From the NCBI GenBank assembly GCA_012841425.1, contig DUUR01000197.1, forward strand, positions 1-5,645: a stretch of DNA of 5,645 nt. The letters are read 5' to 3'. The DNA is from Bacteroidales bacterium (GTDB lineage: Bacteria; Bacteroidota; Bacteroidia; Bacteroidales; Dysgonomonadaceae). This document shows positions 1 through 5,645 of the stretch, in pieces (position 1 is the stretch's first letter; each line of letters starts with the position of its first letter). The position numbers were made by a program, and so were the translations under genes. The notes under the pieces are model-generated. The model worked only from the letters and a program-made list of their open reading frames with translations. It was not told the DNA's origin and did not search any database.

Positions 1-1556
1 GAGTTTATTTCTTTATAAGCAACAGAGAGTACTCTAAGGGCCGACTTTGCCATTTGCTCATTCTCACTCTTTATAGCTTCAATGTCTTGATCTGTAATTG
101 GCCTAACTTCACCATTAAAGAGTATATGTGTGGTTACATTAAGTACCTCATCAAGACCACCTTTTACATTTACATGAAACTTGCCCTCGTCCATTTGATT
201 GATAGTAGCCATTCTTTTCCTCTCCGAATCAAATGGTACCTCTTGTACACGTGGATATTGTTTTTCGAGTTCATTCTTATTGTACCCAAGTTTTAATGCC
301 AGCTCAACGATAGACGTTTCTGTTGGATCACCAGAGAGTTCGTGTTTACCATCTTCTGCATTTATATTGAGGTGTGAGTCGGTACAGAGCAATGCTGACA
401 TAATTAATAGCTCCTCATCGCCTAACAGCTCATTATCGCCTGACAGCTCTTCATTATCCTTTATTGCATCTTGGTTATCGGTATTTCGGAAATCGGATGT
501 GGTTTCATTTGTCCAGGTTTCAACTACGGTCATCTTGTTTTGTGTGAGGGTGCCGGTTTTGTCTGAACATATAACTGTGGTGCTGCCTAATGTTTCTACT
601 GATGGGAGTGTGCGAACAATTGCATTTTGTTTTACAAGTCGCTGTACGCCAATTGCGAGTACAATAGTAGCTACAATTTGAAGACCTTCGGGTATTGCTG
701 CAACAGCAAGACTCACAGCCATCATAAACATATCGAGCCAATTGTTACCATATAGTATACCTATCACAAATATAAGGGCACAGATTACTAGTGCAACGTA
801 GCCTAGAACCTTACCAAGCTGTTCGAGGCGTTTACTCATTGGTGTTTCGGTTGCTTCGGTGCTTTGGAGCATGTGGGCTATCTTGCCTACTTCGGTATTC
901 ATTCCGGTTCCTACAATAACACCTTTGCCGCGACCGTAAGTGACAACGCTTGTAGAAAACGCCATATTGGTGCGATCGCCAAGCGAAATATCTTGATCTT
1001 TTAGTTGCCCATTTATCTTTTCAACGGGGACAGATTCACCGGTAAGTGCTGACTCTTGCACTTTGAGGTTTACGGCTTCGATGAGCCTCATATCGGCAGG
1101 TATAATATCTCCGGTATCTAATACAACAATATCACCAGGAACAATCTCTGTGGATGATATTTCTGTGGTTTGGCCGTCACGCAACACCTTACTACGAGGC
1201 GCACTCATCTTATTTAAAGCTTCGAGAGAAGATTGTGCTCTTCGCTCTTCAATTGTACCAATGACAGCATTTAGAAGTAATATTGCAAGAATTACAATTG
1301 TTTCAATAAGCCCCTCGTCTTCTATAACTCCAATTACACCAGAAACAATGGCTGCAATAAATAGAATAACAACCATGCTACTTTTGAACTGCTCTATGAA
1401 TATGGAAAGGAGCGACTTCTGTTTATGCGACTCGAGTTTGTTTGGTCCATATTTCTCTTTTCTTATTTCTACTTCTTGACTCGATAGACCGCTAGTAGGA
1501 TCTACTTCGAATTTCTTTACTACTTCGTCTATGGTTTGGTTATAATAATGCTCCAT
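1..1556 (-). CDS. P2-type cation-transporting P-type ATPase (probably Ca2+), N-terminal part, cut by the window edge
   Basis: This is an inner-membrane pump that uses ATP to move a cation, most likely exporting Ca2+. The 518 visible residues read without interruption from ATG at 1556 to the left edge. In order they show: an N-terminal cation-ATPase segment (about 5-45); M1 and M2 (about 59-79 and 83-101); the actuator domain with TGES at 172-175; M3 (about 250-270); M4 with PEGL at 289-292; the phosphorylation motif DKTGT with Asp332 as the phosphorylated residue; and the nucleotide-binding domain with GDPTE (409-413), FDSER from Phe442 and KGG from Lys465. Glu290 in M4 matches the Ca2+-site glutamate of SERCA/PacL pumps. 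The hinge and M5-M10, which carry the remaining ion ligands, lie outside the window, so a Na+ or other P2 specificity is not excluded. Family members are usually about 880-900 residues, so roughly 40% is missing. ATG 1556 is chosen because it starts at the usual family N-terminus. No Shine-Dalgarno sequence precedes it. It is divergent from the EF-G paralog. Confidence 0.93.
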   Translation of the reverse strand, partial: MEHYYNQTIDEVVKKFEVDPTSGLSSQEVEIRKEKYGPNKLESHKQKSLLSIFIEQFKSSMVVILFIAAIVSGVIGVIEDEGLIETIVILAILLLNAVIGTIEERRAQSSLEALNKMSAPRSKVLRDGQTTEISSTEIVPGDIVVLDTGDIIPADMRLIEAVNLKVQESALTGESVPVEKINGQLKDQDISLGDRTNMAFSTSVVTYGRGKGVIVGTGMNTEVGKIAHMLQSTEATETPMSKRLEQLGKVLGYVALVICALIFVIGILYGNNWLDMFMMAVSLAVAAIPEGLQIVATIVLAIGVQRLVKQNAIVRTLPSVETLGSTTVICSDKTGTLTQNKMTVVETWTNETTSDFRNTDNQDAIKDNEELSGDNELLGDEELLIMSALLCTDSHLNINAEDGKHELSGDPTETSIVELALKLGYNKNELEKQYPRVQEVPFDSERKRMATINQMDEGKFHVNVKGGLDEVLNVTTHILFNGEVRPITDQDIEAIKSENEQMAKSALRVLSVAYKEIN

Positions 1557-1574
1557 TATTTATATATTTTATAG

Positions 1575-1582
1575 CAAATGTA
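1575..1582 (-). promoter_or_regulatory. Candidate Bacteroidetes-type -7 element for the ATPase gene
   Basis: Read on the minus strand, this is TACATTTG, an exact match to the Bacteroidetes housekeeping -7 consensus TAnnTTTG. It is the only exact match on the minus strand in the intergenic region. It lies 18 bp before the ATPase start codon, so the 5' leader would be only about 10-13 nt. The nearest upstream TTG (plus-strand CAA at 1597-1599) is 14 bp away, shorter than the usual 19 or so, and this weakens the call. Confidence 0.3.
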
Positions 1583-1609
1583 ATTAAAGATATAAACAAT
1601 TAATAAACA

Positions 1610-1638
1610 TTGCTATAGATTATTGTATTAGAATTTTG
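1610..1638 (+). promoter_or_regulatory. Candidate Bacteroidetes-type promoter directed towards the EF-G paralog
   Basis: On the plus strand, a TTG at 1610-1612 is followed after 18 bp by GAATTTTG (1631-1638). This matches the -7 consensus TAnnTTTG except for one base. Transcription would start at about 1643-1646, inside the perfect palindrome at 1641-1656, and run through the hairpin at 1718-1754. In AT-rich DNA a match of this quality can arise by chance. An alternative is an activator-dependent start near 1690, using TTTG at 1684-1687 with the palindrome centred near -42. Confidence 0.25.
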
Positions 1639-1640
1639 TA

Positions 1641-1656
1641 TATGTTATATAACATA
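1641..1656. promoter_or_regulatory. Perfect 16-bp palindrome, candidate operator for a dimeric regulator
   Basis: TATGTTATATAACATA is identical to its own reverse complement over all 16 bases. It has a TGT-N6-ACA core of the kind bound by CRP/FNR-family dimers. It sits 85 bp from the ATPase start and 249 bp from the EF-G start, so it could serve either gene. In Bacteroides thetaiotaomicron the equivalent EF-G paralog gene (fusA2) is activated by the CRP-family regulator Cur, which makes a CRP-like site here plausible. That this palindrome is such a site is inference. An alternative is a repressor operator overlapping the start point of the candidate promoter at 1610-1638. Confidence 0.45.
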
Positions 1657-1717
1657 AAGAGTTCATTTTTTTTTATGACCCCTTTTGTATAAATTGCATT
1701 CTGATTAAGTAAAGCAT

Positions 1718-1754
1718 GACTTTGCCGGTCTTATTAAGACGCAAAGTCTTTTTT
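1718..1754 (+). terminator. Terminator-like hairpin plus T-tract in the intergenic region, upstream of the EF-G paralog
   Basis: GACTTTGC (1718-1725) pairs perfectly with GCAAAGTC (1741-1748). Inside it, GTCTT (1728-1732) pairs with AAGAC (1736-1740) around an ATT loop, with a two-base bulge at 1726-1727. Six T residues (1749-1754) follow, so the structure has the form of an intrinsic terminator read on the plus strand. The minus strand shows no T-run after the stem. No plus-strand gene ends upstream, because the ATPase gene is on the other strand. The hairpin therefore ends either a short untranslated RNA of about 60-110 nt or a prematurely stopped leader of the EF-G paralog mRNA. Confidence 0.55.
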
Positions 1755-1905
1755 AATACTTAATTTTAAACGGACAATCATCTGATTAACATACATATAA
1801 TCTTTAATATAATTAAATCGCATTTTAATAATAACAATACCAATTTAAGAAGAGAAAGAGAAAAAATGAGTGAATAAATTAATTAATTAATAATATTTTC
1901 TAATC

Positions 1906-4062
1906 ATGAAAGTTTACAAAACAAACCAAATTAAGAACATAGCCCTGATTGGAAATTCGGGGTCAGGCAAGACCACTCTCGCTGAAGCTATGCTTTTCGA
2001 GTGTGGTCTATTAAGACGACGTGGTACCATAGATGGGGGAAACACCGCAAGTGATTATTTTCCAGTGGAAAAAGAGTATGAATACTCTGTATTTCCATCT
2101 GTAATATCGTATGAATGGAAAGATAAGTTGATGAACTTTATCGACTGCCCAGGAGCAGATGACTTTGTAGGGGGCGTGATTACAGCATTGAATGTCACAG
2201 ATATGGCACTAATGCTTATTGATGCTGCCAGTGGTGTTGAAGTTGGCACAGTTAACCAATTTCGTTATGCCGACACACTTAAAAAACCTGTAGTATTACT
2301 TGTTAACCAGATGGACCATGAAAAAGCCGACTATGACAACACGTTAGCAAGCCTTAGAGATGTTTATGGGAGTAAAATTACACCAGTTCAATATCCAATT
2401 GGTAGTGGTGCCACTTTTAACGGCATCATTGATGTTTTGAAACAAAAATATTATCATTGGGAGCCAGGTGACACGGCTCCACAAGTACTAGAGATACCCG
2501 AAAGTGAAAAAGAAAGAGCAGCAGAATACTACCAAGTTTTACTGGAAGCTGCCGCTGAGAATGATGAGGGTTTGATGGAAAAATTCTTTGATCAGGGGAC
2601 GCTCTCTGAAGAAGAAATGCGTGAAGGAATTCACAAGGGAATGCTTAACCAAAGTTTATATCCACTTTTCTGCTCTTCGGGTGAGAAAAACATGGCGGTA
2701 CATCGTATTATGAACTTTTTGAGTATGGTTGCTCCTTCGCCAGACGATATGCCTTCACCGCTTAACTCTGAAGGTGTTGAGGTGCACCCAGCAGACAGCG
2801 AACCAGCAAGCCTTTACTTCTTTAAAACAACTGTTGAGCCTCATATTGGAGAGGTAAGTTATTTTAAAGTAATGTCTGGAGTTGTGAAAGAGGGTGACGA
2901 TTTTACAAATATTAATCGCCAGTCTAAAGAGAGACTTGCACAATTATATACAGTTGCCGGGCAAATGCGCAACAGAGCTGTTGAACTTCATGCAGGTAGT
3001 ATTGGTGCTACGGTTAAACTTAAAGAAGTTCGTACAGGTAATACCCTTAACGCAAAGGGTTCTGACAACATGTTTGATTTTATTAAATATCCTGAACCAC
3101 GATATCGCAGAGCTATTAAGGCTGTAAATGAGTCTAATTCTGAAAAAATGAATGAGGCGCTTAACCGAATGAGGGAGGAAGACCCAACTTGGTTAGTTGA
3201 GATATCAAAAGAGCTTAAGCAAACTATTGTATCGGGACAGGGAGAATTTCACCTCAAAACACTTAAATGGCGTCTTGAGAATAACGATAAGATTGAAATT
3301 GAATTTCTTGAGCCGAAGATTCCATATAGAGAAACTATTACTAAATCGGCTCGTGCAGATTACAGACACAAGAAACAATCTGGTGGTGCGGGTCAGTTTG
3401 GTGAAGTTCACCTAATTATTGAACCTTACACTGAAGGAATGCCCCTGCCTGAGATTTATAAATTTAACGGTCAGGAGTATAAGATACAGAACCGTGACAC
3501 ACAGATAGTGAATTTGGATTGGGGTGGCAAGCTGGTGTTCGTAAACAGTATTGTTGGAGGTTCTATTGATACACGTTTCTTACCTGCTATACTAAAAGGT
3601 ATTATGGGAAGAATGGAGCAAGGTCCGCTTACAGGTTCGTATGCACGCGACGTGAGAGTAATTGTTTATGATGGAAAAATGCACCCTGTAGACTCTAATG
3701 AGATTTCTTTTATGCTAGCAGGAAGAAATGCTTTTATCACTGCATTTAAGAATGCCTCTCCAAAGATTCTTGAACCTATATATGATATTGTAGTGTCGGT
3801 ACCTGGTGAGTATTTGGGTGACGTGATGAGTGACCTTCAGGGACGTAGAGCTATTATTATGGGTATGGAAAGTGAGAAAGGTTTTGAGAAGCTAAATGCT
3901 AAGGTGCCTTTAAAGGAGATGAGTAGCTACTCAACTTCTCTGAGCTCTATTACTGGTGGTAGGGGTTCGTTTTCTATGAAGCTCTCGGGCTATGATCTTG
4001 TTCCTTCTGATGTACAGGAGAAACTTCTTAAGGAGTATGAGGAGCAGGAGAAAGAGGACTAA
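1906..4062 (+). CDS. fusA2: Elongation factor G paralog (EF-G2 / FusA2 type) with altered GTPase motifs
   Basis: This is a cytosolic, ribosome-associated relative of EF-G that should promote tRNA-mRNA translocation. It has the full five-domain layout: G domain (about 8-280), domain II (298-385), III (398-470), IV (473-612) and V (621-700); at 718 residues it is close to the usual 690-710. The P-loop is intact (G16 to T23, ending GKT). The switch I RGIT motif reads YEYS (58-61), G3 is DCPGAD (80-85) with Ala84 replacing the catalytic His of DTPGH, and G4 is NQMD (134-137). Domain IV keeps the tip HPVDSNE (His593) and the KKQSGG motif (489-494), and carries about 26 extra residues near 509-542. 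It closely resembles Bacteroides EF-G2, which is known to lack GTPase activity and to support fitness under carbon starvation and gut colonisation. The same lack of activity here is inferred. ATG 1906 is the first start after the in-frame stop at 1891. No Shine-Dalgarno sequence precedes it. It stands alone, followed by a shared terminator. Confidence 0.94.
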   Translation: MKVYKTNQIKNIALIGNSGSGKTTLAEAMLFECGLLRRRGTIDGGNTASDYFPVEKEYEYSVFPSVISYEWKDKLMNFIDCPGADDFVGGVITALNVTDMALMLIDAASGVEVGTVNQFRYADTLKKPVVLLVNQMDHEKADYDNTLASLRDVYGSKITPVQYPIGSGATFNGIIDVLKQKYYHWEPGDTAPQVLEIPESEKERAAEYYQVLLEAAAENDEGLMEKFFDQGTLSEEEMREGIHKGMLNQSLYPLFCSSGEKNMAVHRIMNFLSMVAPSPDDMPSPLNSEGVEVHPADSEPASLYFFKTTVEPHIGEVSYFKVMSGVVKEGDDFTNINRQSKERLAQLYTVAGQMRNRAVELHAGSIGATVKLKEVRTGNTLNAKGSDNMFDFIKYPEPRYRRAIKAVNESNSEKMNEALNRMREEDPTWLVEISKELKQTIVSGQGEFHLKTLKWRLENNDKIEIEFLEPKIPYRETITKSARADYRHKKQSGGAGQFGEVHLIIEPYTEGMPLPEIYKFNGQEYKIQNRDTQIVNLDWGGKLVFVNSIVGGSIDTRFLPAILKGIMGRMEQGPLTGSYARDVRVIVYDGKMHPVDSNEISFMLAGRNAFITAFKNASPKILEPIYDIVVSVPGEYLGDVMSDLQGRRAIIMGMESEKGFEKLNAKVPLKEMSSYSTSLSSITGGRGSFSMKLSGYDLVPSDVQEKLLKEYEEQEKED

Positions 4063-4098
4063 TTTTCTTTTTCATAATTAAGTTTATGCTTTTAAAAC

Positions 4099-4132
4099 AA
4101 TTAGGGCGACTCATAAATGGGTCGCCCTAATT
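4099..4132. terminator. Strong bidirectional terminator between the EF-G paralog and icd
   Basis: AATTAGGGCGAC (4099-4110) pairs perfectly with GTCGCCCTAATT (4121-4132). The stem extends through T4111-G4120 (wobble), C4112-G4119 and A4113-T4118 to a four-base loop. On the plus strand it is followed by T-rich TTATTTTAATTTT, and on the minus strand by TTGTTTTAAAA. It lies 36 bp after the EF-G stop and 3 bp after the icd stop, so it can end both convergent transcripts. Confidence 0.92.
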
Positions 4133-4135
4133 ATT

Positions 4136-5362
4136 TTAATTTTCAAGTGCTTTTTCTAGATTTCTCTTGAGTGCATTAAGAAAATCTTTTGTTGTTAACC
4201 AGTTGCTTCGCTGCAAATCAGAACCGTATGCCAAAATAGCTAGATCTTTTGTCATCTCGCCACCTTCAACAGTTTGAATACAAACTTGCTCTAGTGTATT
4301 ACAGAAATTCACTAACTCCTGATTATTATCTAAGGTGCCACGATGGGCAAGACCTCTTGTCCAAGCAAAGATTGAGGCTATTGGGTTTGTACTGGTTTCT
4401 TGGCCTTGTTGATGCTGACGATAATGACGGGTTACAGTGCCATGCGCGGCTTCTGCCTCAACAGTTTTACCGTCGGGTGTAATTAGTACAGACGACATCA
4501 TACCAAGTGAACCAAATCCTTGTGCAACAGTATCTGACTGCACATCTCCATCGTAGTTTTTGCATGCCCATACAAATCCGCCATTCCATTTCATGGCTGC
4601 TGCTACCATATCATCTATGAGTCTGTGCTCATAAGTTAAACCTGCTTTTTTGAATTCGTCTTTAAATTCATTTTCATAAACTTCTTGAAAAATGTCTTTA
4701 AACCGACCGTCATAAGCTTTAAGTATGGTGTTTTTGGTGGACATATAGAGTGGATAGTTTTTACTTAATGCCATTTGAAAAGATGAGCGAGCGAAGCCAT
4801 ATATCGACTCATCGGTGTTGTACATAGCCAAAGCCACGCCATCACCTTTAAAGTCGTAAATATCCCAACTTTGGGTGTTGCCATCTTCTGAAGTGAATGT
4901 CATTGTTAGCTTTCCCTTGCCTGTTATTACTGTATCGGTTGCACGGTATTGATCGCCAAAAGCATGACGACCGATGATGATTGGCTGAGTCCACCCTTGC
5001 ACATAGCGAGGTATATTACTGCAGATTATGGGTTCACGAAAAACGGTGCCTCCTACAATATTCCGAATAGTACCATTTGGTGATCGCCACATCTTCTTTA
5101 GGCCAAACTCTTCGACACGTGCCTCATCGGGTGTGATGGTTGCACACTTAATACCTACATTATATTTTTTTATTGCCTCGGCAGCATCTACGGTTACCTG
5201 ATCGTCTGTTGCATCGCGATGCTGTATGCTGAGATCATAATATTTTATATCTAAATCGAGATAGGGCAGGATAAGTTCTTCTTTTATAAATGACCAGATT
5301 ATATGGGTCATCTCGTCACCATCAAGTTCTACAATAGGATTATTTACTTTAATTTTCTGCAT
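4136..5362 (-). CDS. icd: NADP-dependent isocitrate dehydrogenase, eukaryote-like homodimeric type
   Basis: This cytosolic enzyme converts isocitrate and NADP+ to 2-oxoglutarate, CO2 and NADPH, supplying carbon skeletons for glutamate and reducing power. The 408 residues align almost colinearly with human IDH1 (414), rather than with the E. coli Icd type. Visible substrate residues are the SPNGTIRN segment (94-101, including Ser94, Asn96 and Arg100), Arg109, Arg132 in [10 protein letters not shown] and Tyr139; Lys210 in STKNTILK corresponds to IDH1 Lys212. Metal-binding aspartates lie at Asp250, Asp273 and Asp277 within LIDDMV and YDGDVQSD. The NADP site is GTVTRH (308-313) with Arg312 and His313, and the family signature [13 protein letters not shown] follows (322-334). 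ATG 5362 begins at the expected N-terminus, right before the VELDGDEMT motif. It lies 91 bp downstream of gltA in the same direction, and no clear promoter is seen between them, so cotranscription is likely. Nothing looks damaged. Confidence 0.96.
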   Translation of the reverse strand: MQKIKVNNPIVELDGDEMTHIIWSFIKEELILPYLDLDIKYYDLSIQHRDATDDQVTVDAAEAIKKYNVGIKCATITPDEARVEEFGLKKMWRSPNGTIRNIVGGTVFREPIICSNIPRYVQGWTQPIIIGRHAFGDQYRATDTVITGKGKLTMTFTSEDGNTQSWDIYDFKGDGVALAMYNTDESIYGFARSSFQMALSKNYPLYMSTKNTILKAYDGRFKDIFQEVYENEFKDEFKKAGLTYEHRLIDDMVAAAMKWNGGFVWACKNYDGDVQSDTVAQGFGSLGMMSSVLITPDGKTVEAEAAHGTVTRHYRQHQQGQETSTNPIASIFAWTRGLAHRGTLDNNQELVNFCNTLEQVCIQTVEGGEMTKDLAILAYGSDLQRSNWLTTKDFLNALKRNLEKALEN

Positions 5363-5396
5363 TATAATATAAATTTCAGTATATATTTAGACAATT

Positions 5397-5432
5397 GTGT
5401 TGAAACTGACTTGTAACACTCAGCTTCAACAC
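5397..5432 (-). other. Stem-loop in the gltA-icd spacer
   Basis: In the minus-strand RNA, GUGUUGAA (5432-5425) pairs with UUCAACAC (5404-5397). A G-U wobble (5424 with 5405) and CUGA with UCAG (5423-5420 with 5409-5406) follow, giving a 13-bp stem and a 10-nt loop. Neither strand has a T-run after the stem, so it does not look like a normal intrinsic terminator. A role in mRNA processing or in setting the gltA to icd ratio is possible but unproven. Confidence 0.5.
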
Positions 5433-5453
5433 TTAATCACTTAATATGAATAT

Positions 5454-5645
5454 CTATTTTCTATCTTTTAAAGGAACAAAATCTTGCAATTCGCGTACGT
5501 TCTTATACGCAGGACGAATAAGTCGCTTGCTTGAAAAGTTCATCTCTTCGATACGGTGAGCCGACCAGCCTACAATACGAGCCATTGCAAAAAGCGGAGT
5601 ATATACTTCTGAAGGTAAGCCAATTGCATCATATACGAATCCTGA
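5454..5645 (-). CDS. gltA: Citrate synthase, C-terminal 63 residues, cut by the window edge
   Basis: This enzyme condenses oxaloacetate and acetyl-CoA into citrate, the entry step of the oxidative arm that continues through aconitase to the neighbouring isocitrate dehydrogenase. The frame enters at the right edge and ends with TAG at 5456-5454. It contains the typical C-terminal block of the family: SGFVYDAIGLP, then YTPLFAMARIVGWSAHRIEE, then RLIRPAYKNV. The tail of about 13 residues after RPAYKNV is typical in length for the family. The N-terminal region and the catalytic His and Asp residues lie outside the window, so nothing can be said about activity or start. It is upstream of icd in the same orientation with a 91-bp spacer. 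Aconitase, often a neighbour of these genes in Bacteroides, is not in this window and might lie further upstream. Confidence 0.92.
   Translation of the reverse strand, partial: SGFVYDAIGLPSEVYTPLFAMARIVGWSAHRIEEMNFSSKRLIRPAYKNVRELQDFVPLKDRK

Larger units (their letters stand above)
1557..1905. other. Divergent intergenic region between the ATPase and EF-G paralog genes
   Basis: These 349 bp are very AT-rich and contain no convincing protein gene. They hold the candidate minus-strand -7 element (1575-1582), a candidate plus-strand promoter (1610-1638), the palindrome (1641-1656), the terminator-like hairpin (1718-1754), a 20-base all-purine tract (1847-1866), a three-codon ATG mini-ORF (1866-1877) and a run of TTAA/AATT units (about 1877-1894). 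In-frame stop TAA at 1891-1893 rules out an upstream extension of the EF-G paralog. No T-rich or structured element suggestive of a known riboswitch class was recognised. Confidence 0.8.

Noticed and set aside
54..296. Hydrophobic plus-strand frame that could suggest a small membrane protein
   Set aside because: It overlaps the conserved FDSER and KGG region of the ATPase on the other strand. The hydrophobicity follows from the complement of Asn/Asp/Lys-rich codons.
199..681. Open plus-strand frame of 160 codons (Ser/Val-rich product)
   Set aside because: It lies fully opposite the ATPase coding frame, which carries every expected family motif. The product has no recognisable family, so it is an antisense shadow.
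1063..1479. Open plus-strand frame of 138 codons
   Set aside because: It is antisense to the ATPase N-terminal region (M1, M2, actuator domain). Its composition reflects the complementary codons, with no independent support.
1700..1789. Nine-base direct repeat TCTGATTAA at 1700-1708 and 1781-1789 flanking the hairpin
   Set aside because: It is short and AT-rich, so it is likely by chance. No element ends or target-site features accompany it.
1877..1894. TTAA/AATT run before the EF-G start
   Set aside because: It is low-complexity AT sequence that is palindromic by composition and typical of Bacteroidota start regions. I see no specific signal.
2894..3415. Additional open frames on both strands inside the EF-G paralog gene
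   Set aside because: The 718-residue EF-G frame is uninterrupted and conserved throughout, and these frames show no motif or start signal.
4249..4482. Open plus-strand frame opposite the 3' part of icd
   Set aside because: It is antisense to the conserved NADP-binding region of isocitrate dehydrogenase. No family is recognisable.
1..5645. A new defence, mobile or biosynthetic system
   Set aside because: All four genes belong to known housekeeping or stress families. I see no transposase, integrase, nuclease, toxin-antitoxin pair, array repeats or attachment-site duplications.

Overview
The window looks like AT-rich chromosomal DNA from a member of the phylum Bacteroidota (Bacteroidetes). 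The reasons are: an EF-G paralog of the Bacteroides FusA2 (EF-G2) type; AT-rich start regions without Shine-Dalgarno sequences before the three start codons present (518-residue ATPase fragment, EF-G2, icd); and gltA and icd side by side. This is an inference from protein resemblance, and I cannot name a genus.

Layout: (1) 1-1556, minus strand, is the N-terminal 518 residues of a P2-type cation (probably Ca2+) transporting P-type ATPase; the gene continues beyond the left edge. (2) 1557-1905 is a 349-bp divergent intergenic region. It holds a perfect 16-bp palindrome (1641-1656), a terminator-like hairpin pointing along the plus strand (1718-1754), a purine tract followed by a three-codon mini-ORF (1847-1877), and weak promoter-like elements for both strands. 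(3) 1906-4062, plus strand, is the complete EF-G paralog of 718 residues, with an altered GTPase centre. (4) 4063-4135 is a short convergent spacer with a strong, probably bidirectional terminator. (5) 4136-5362, minus strand, is a complete NADP-type isocitrate dehydrogenase of 408 residues. (6) 5363-5453 is a spacer with a stem-loop. (7) 5454-5645, minus strand, is the C-terminal 63 residues of citrate synthase, whose start lies beyond the right edge.

gltA and icd run in the same direction and are probably one transcriptional unit. They encode two steps of the oxidative arm that leads from oxaloacetate and acetyl-CoA to 2-oxoglutarate, which feeds glutamate synthesis. The EF-G paralog stands alone as a single-gene unit with a long upstream region. 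Its Bacteroides relatives are starvation-induced translocation factors controlled by a CRP-family regulator, so the palindrome and hairpin upstream are the most interesting regulatory candidates here. The ATPase is divergent and has no obvious functional link to its neighbours.

I found no transposon, CRISPR array, tRNA, rRNA, phage gene or defence system. The most noteworthy content is the altered GTPase centre of the EF-G paralog and the unexplained structured DNA between it and the ATPase gene.
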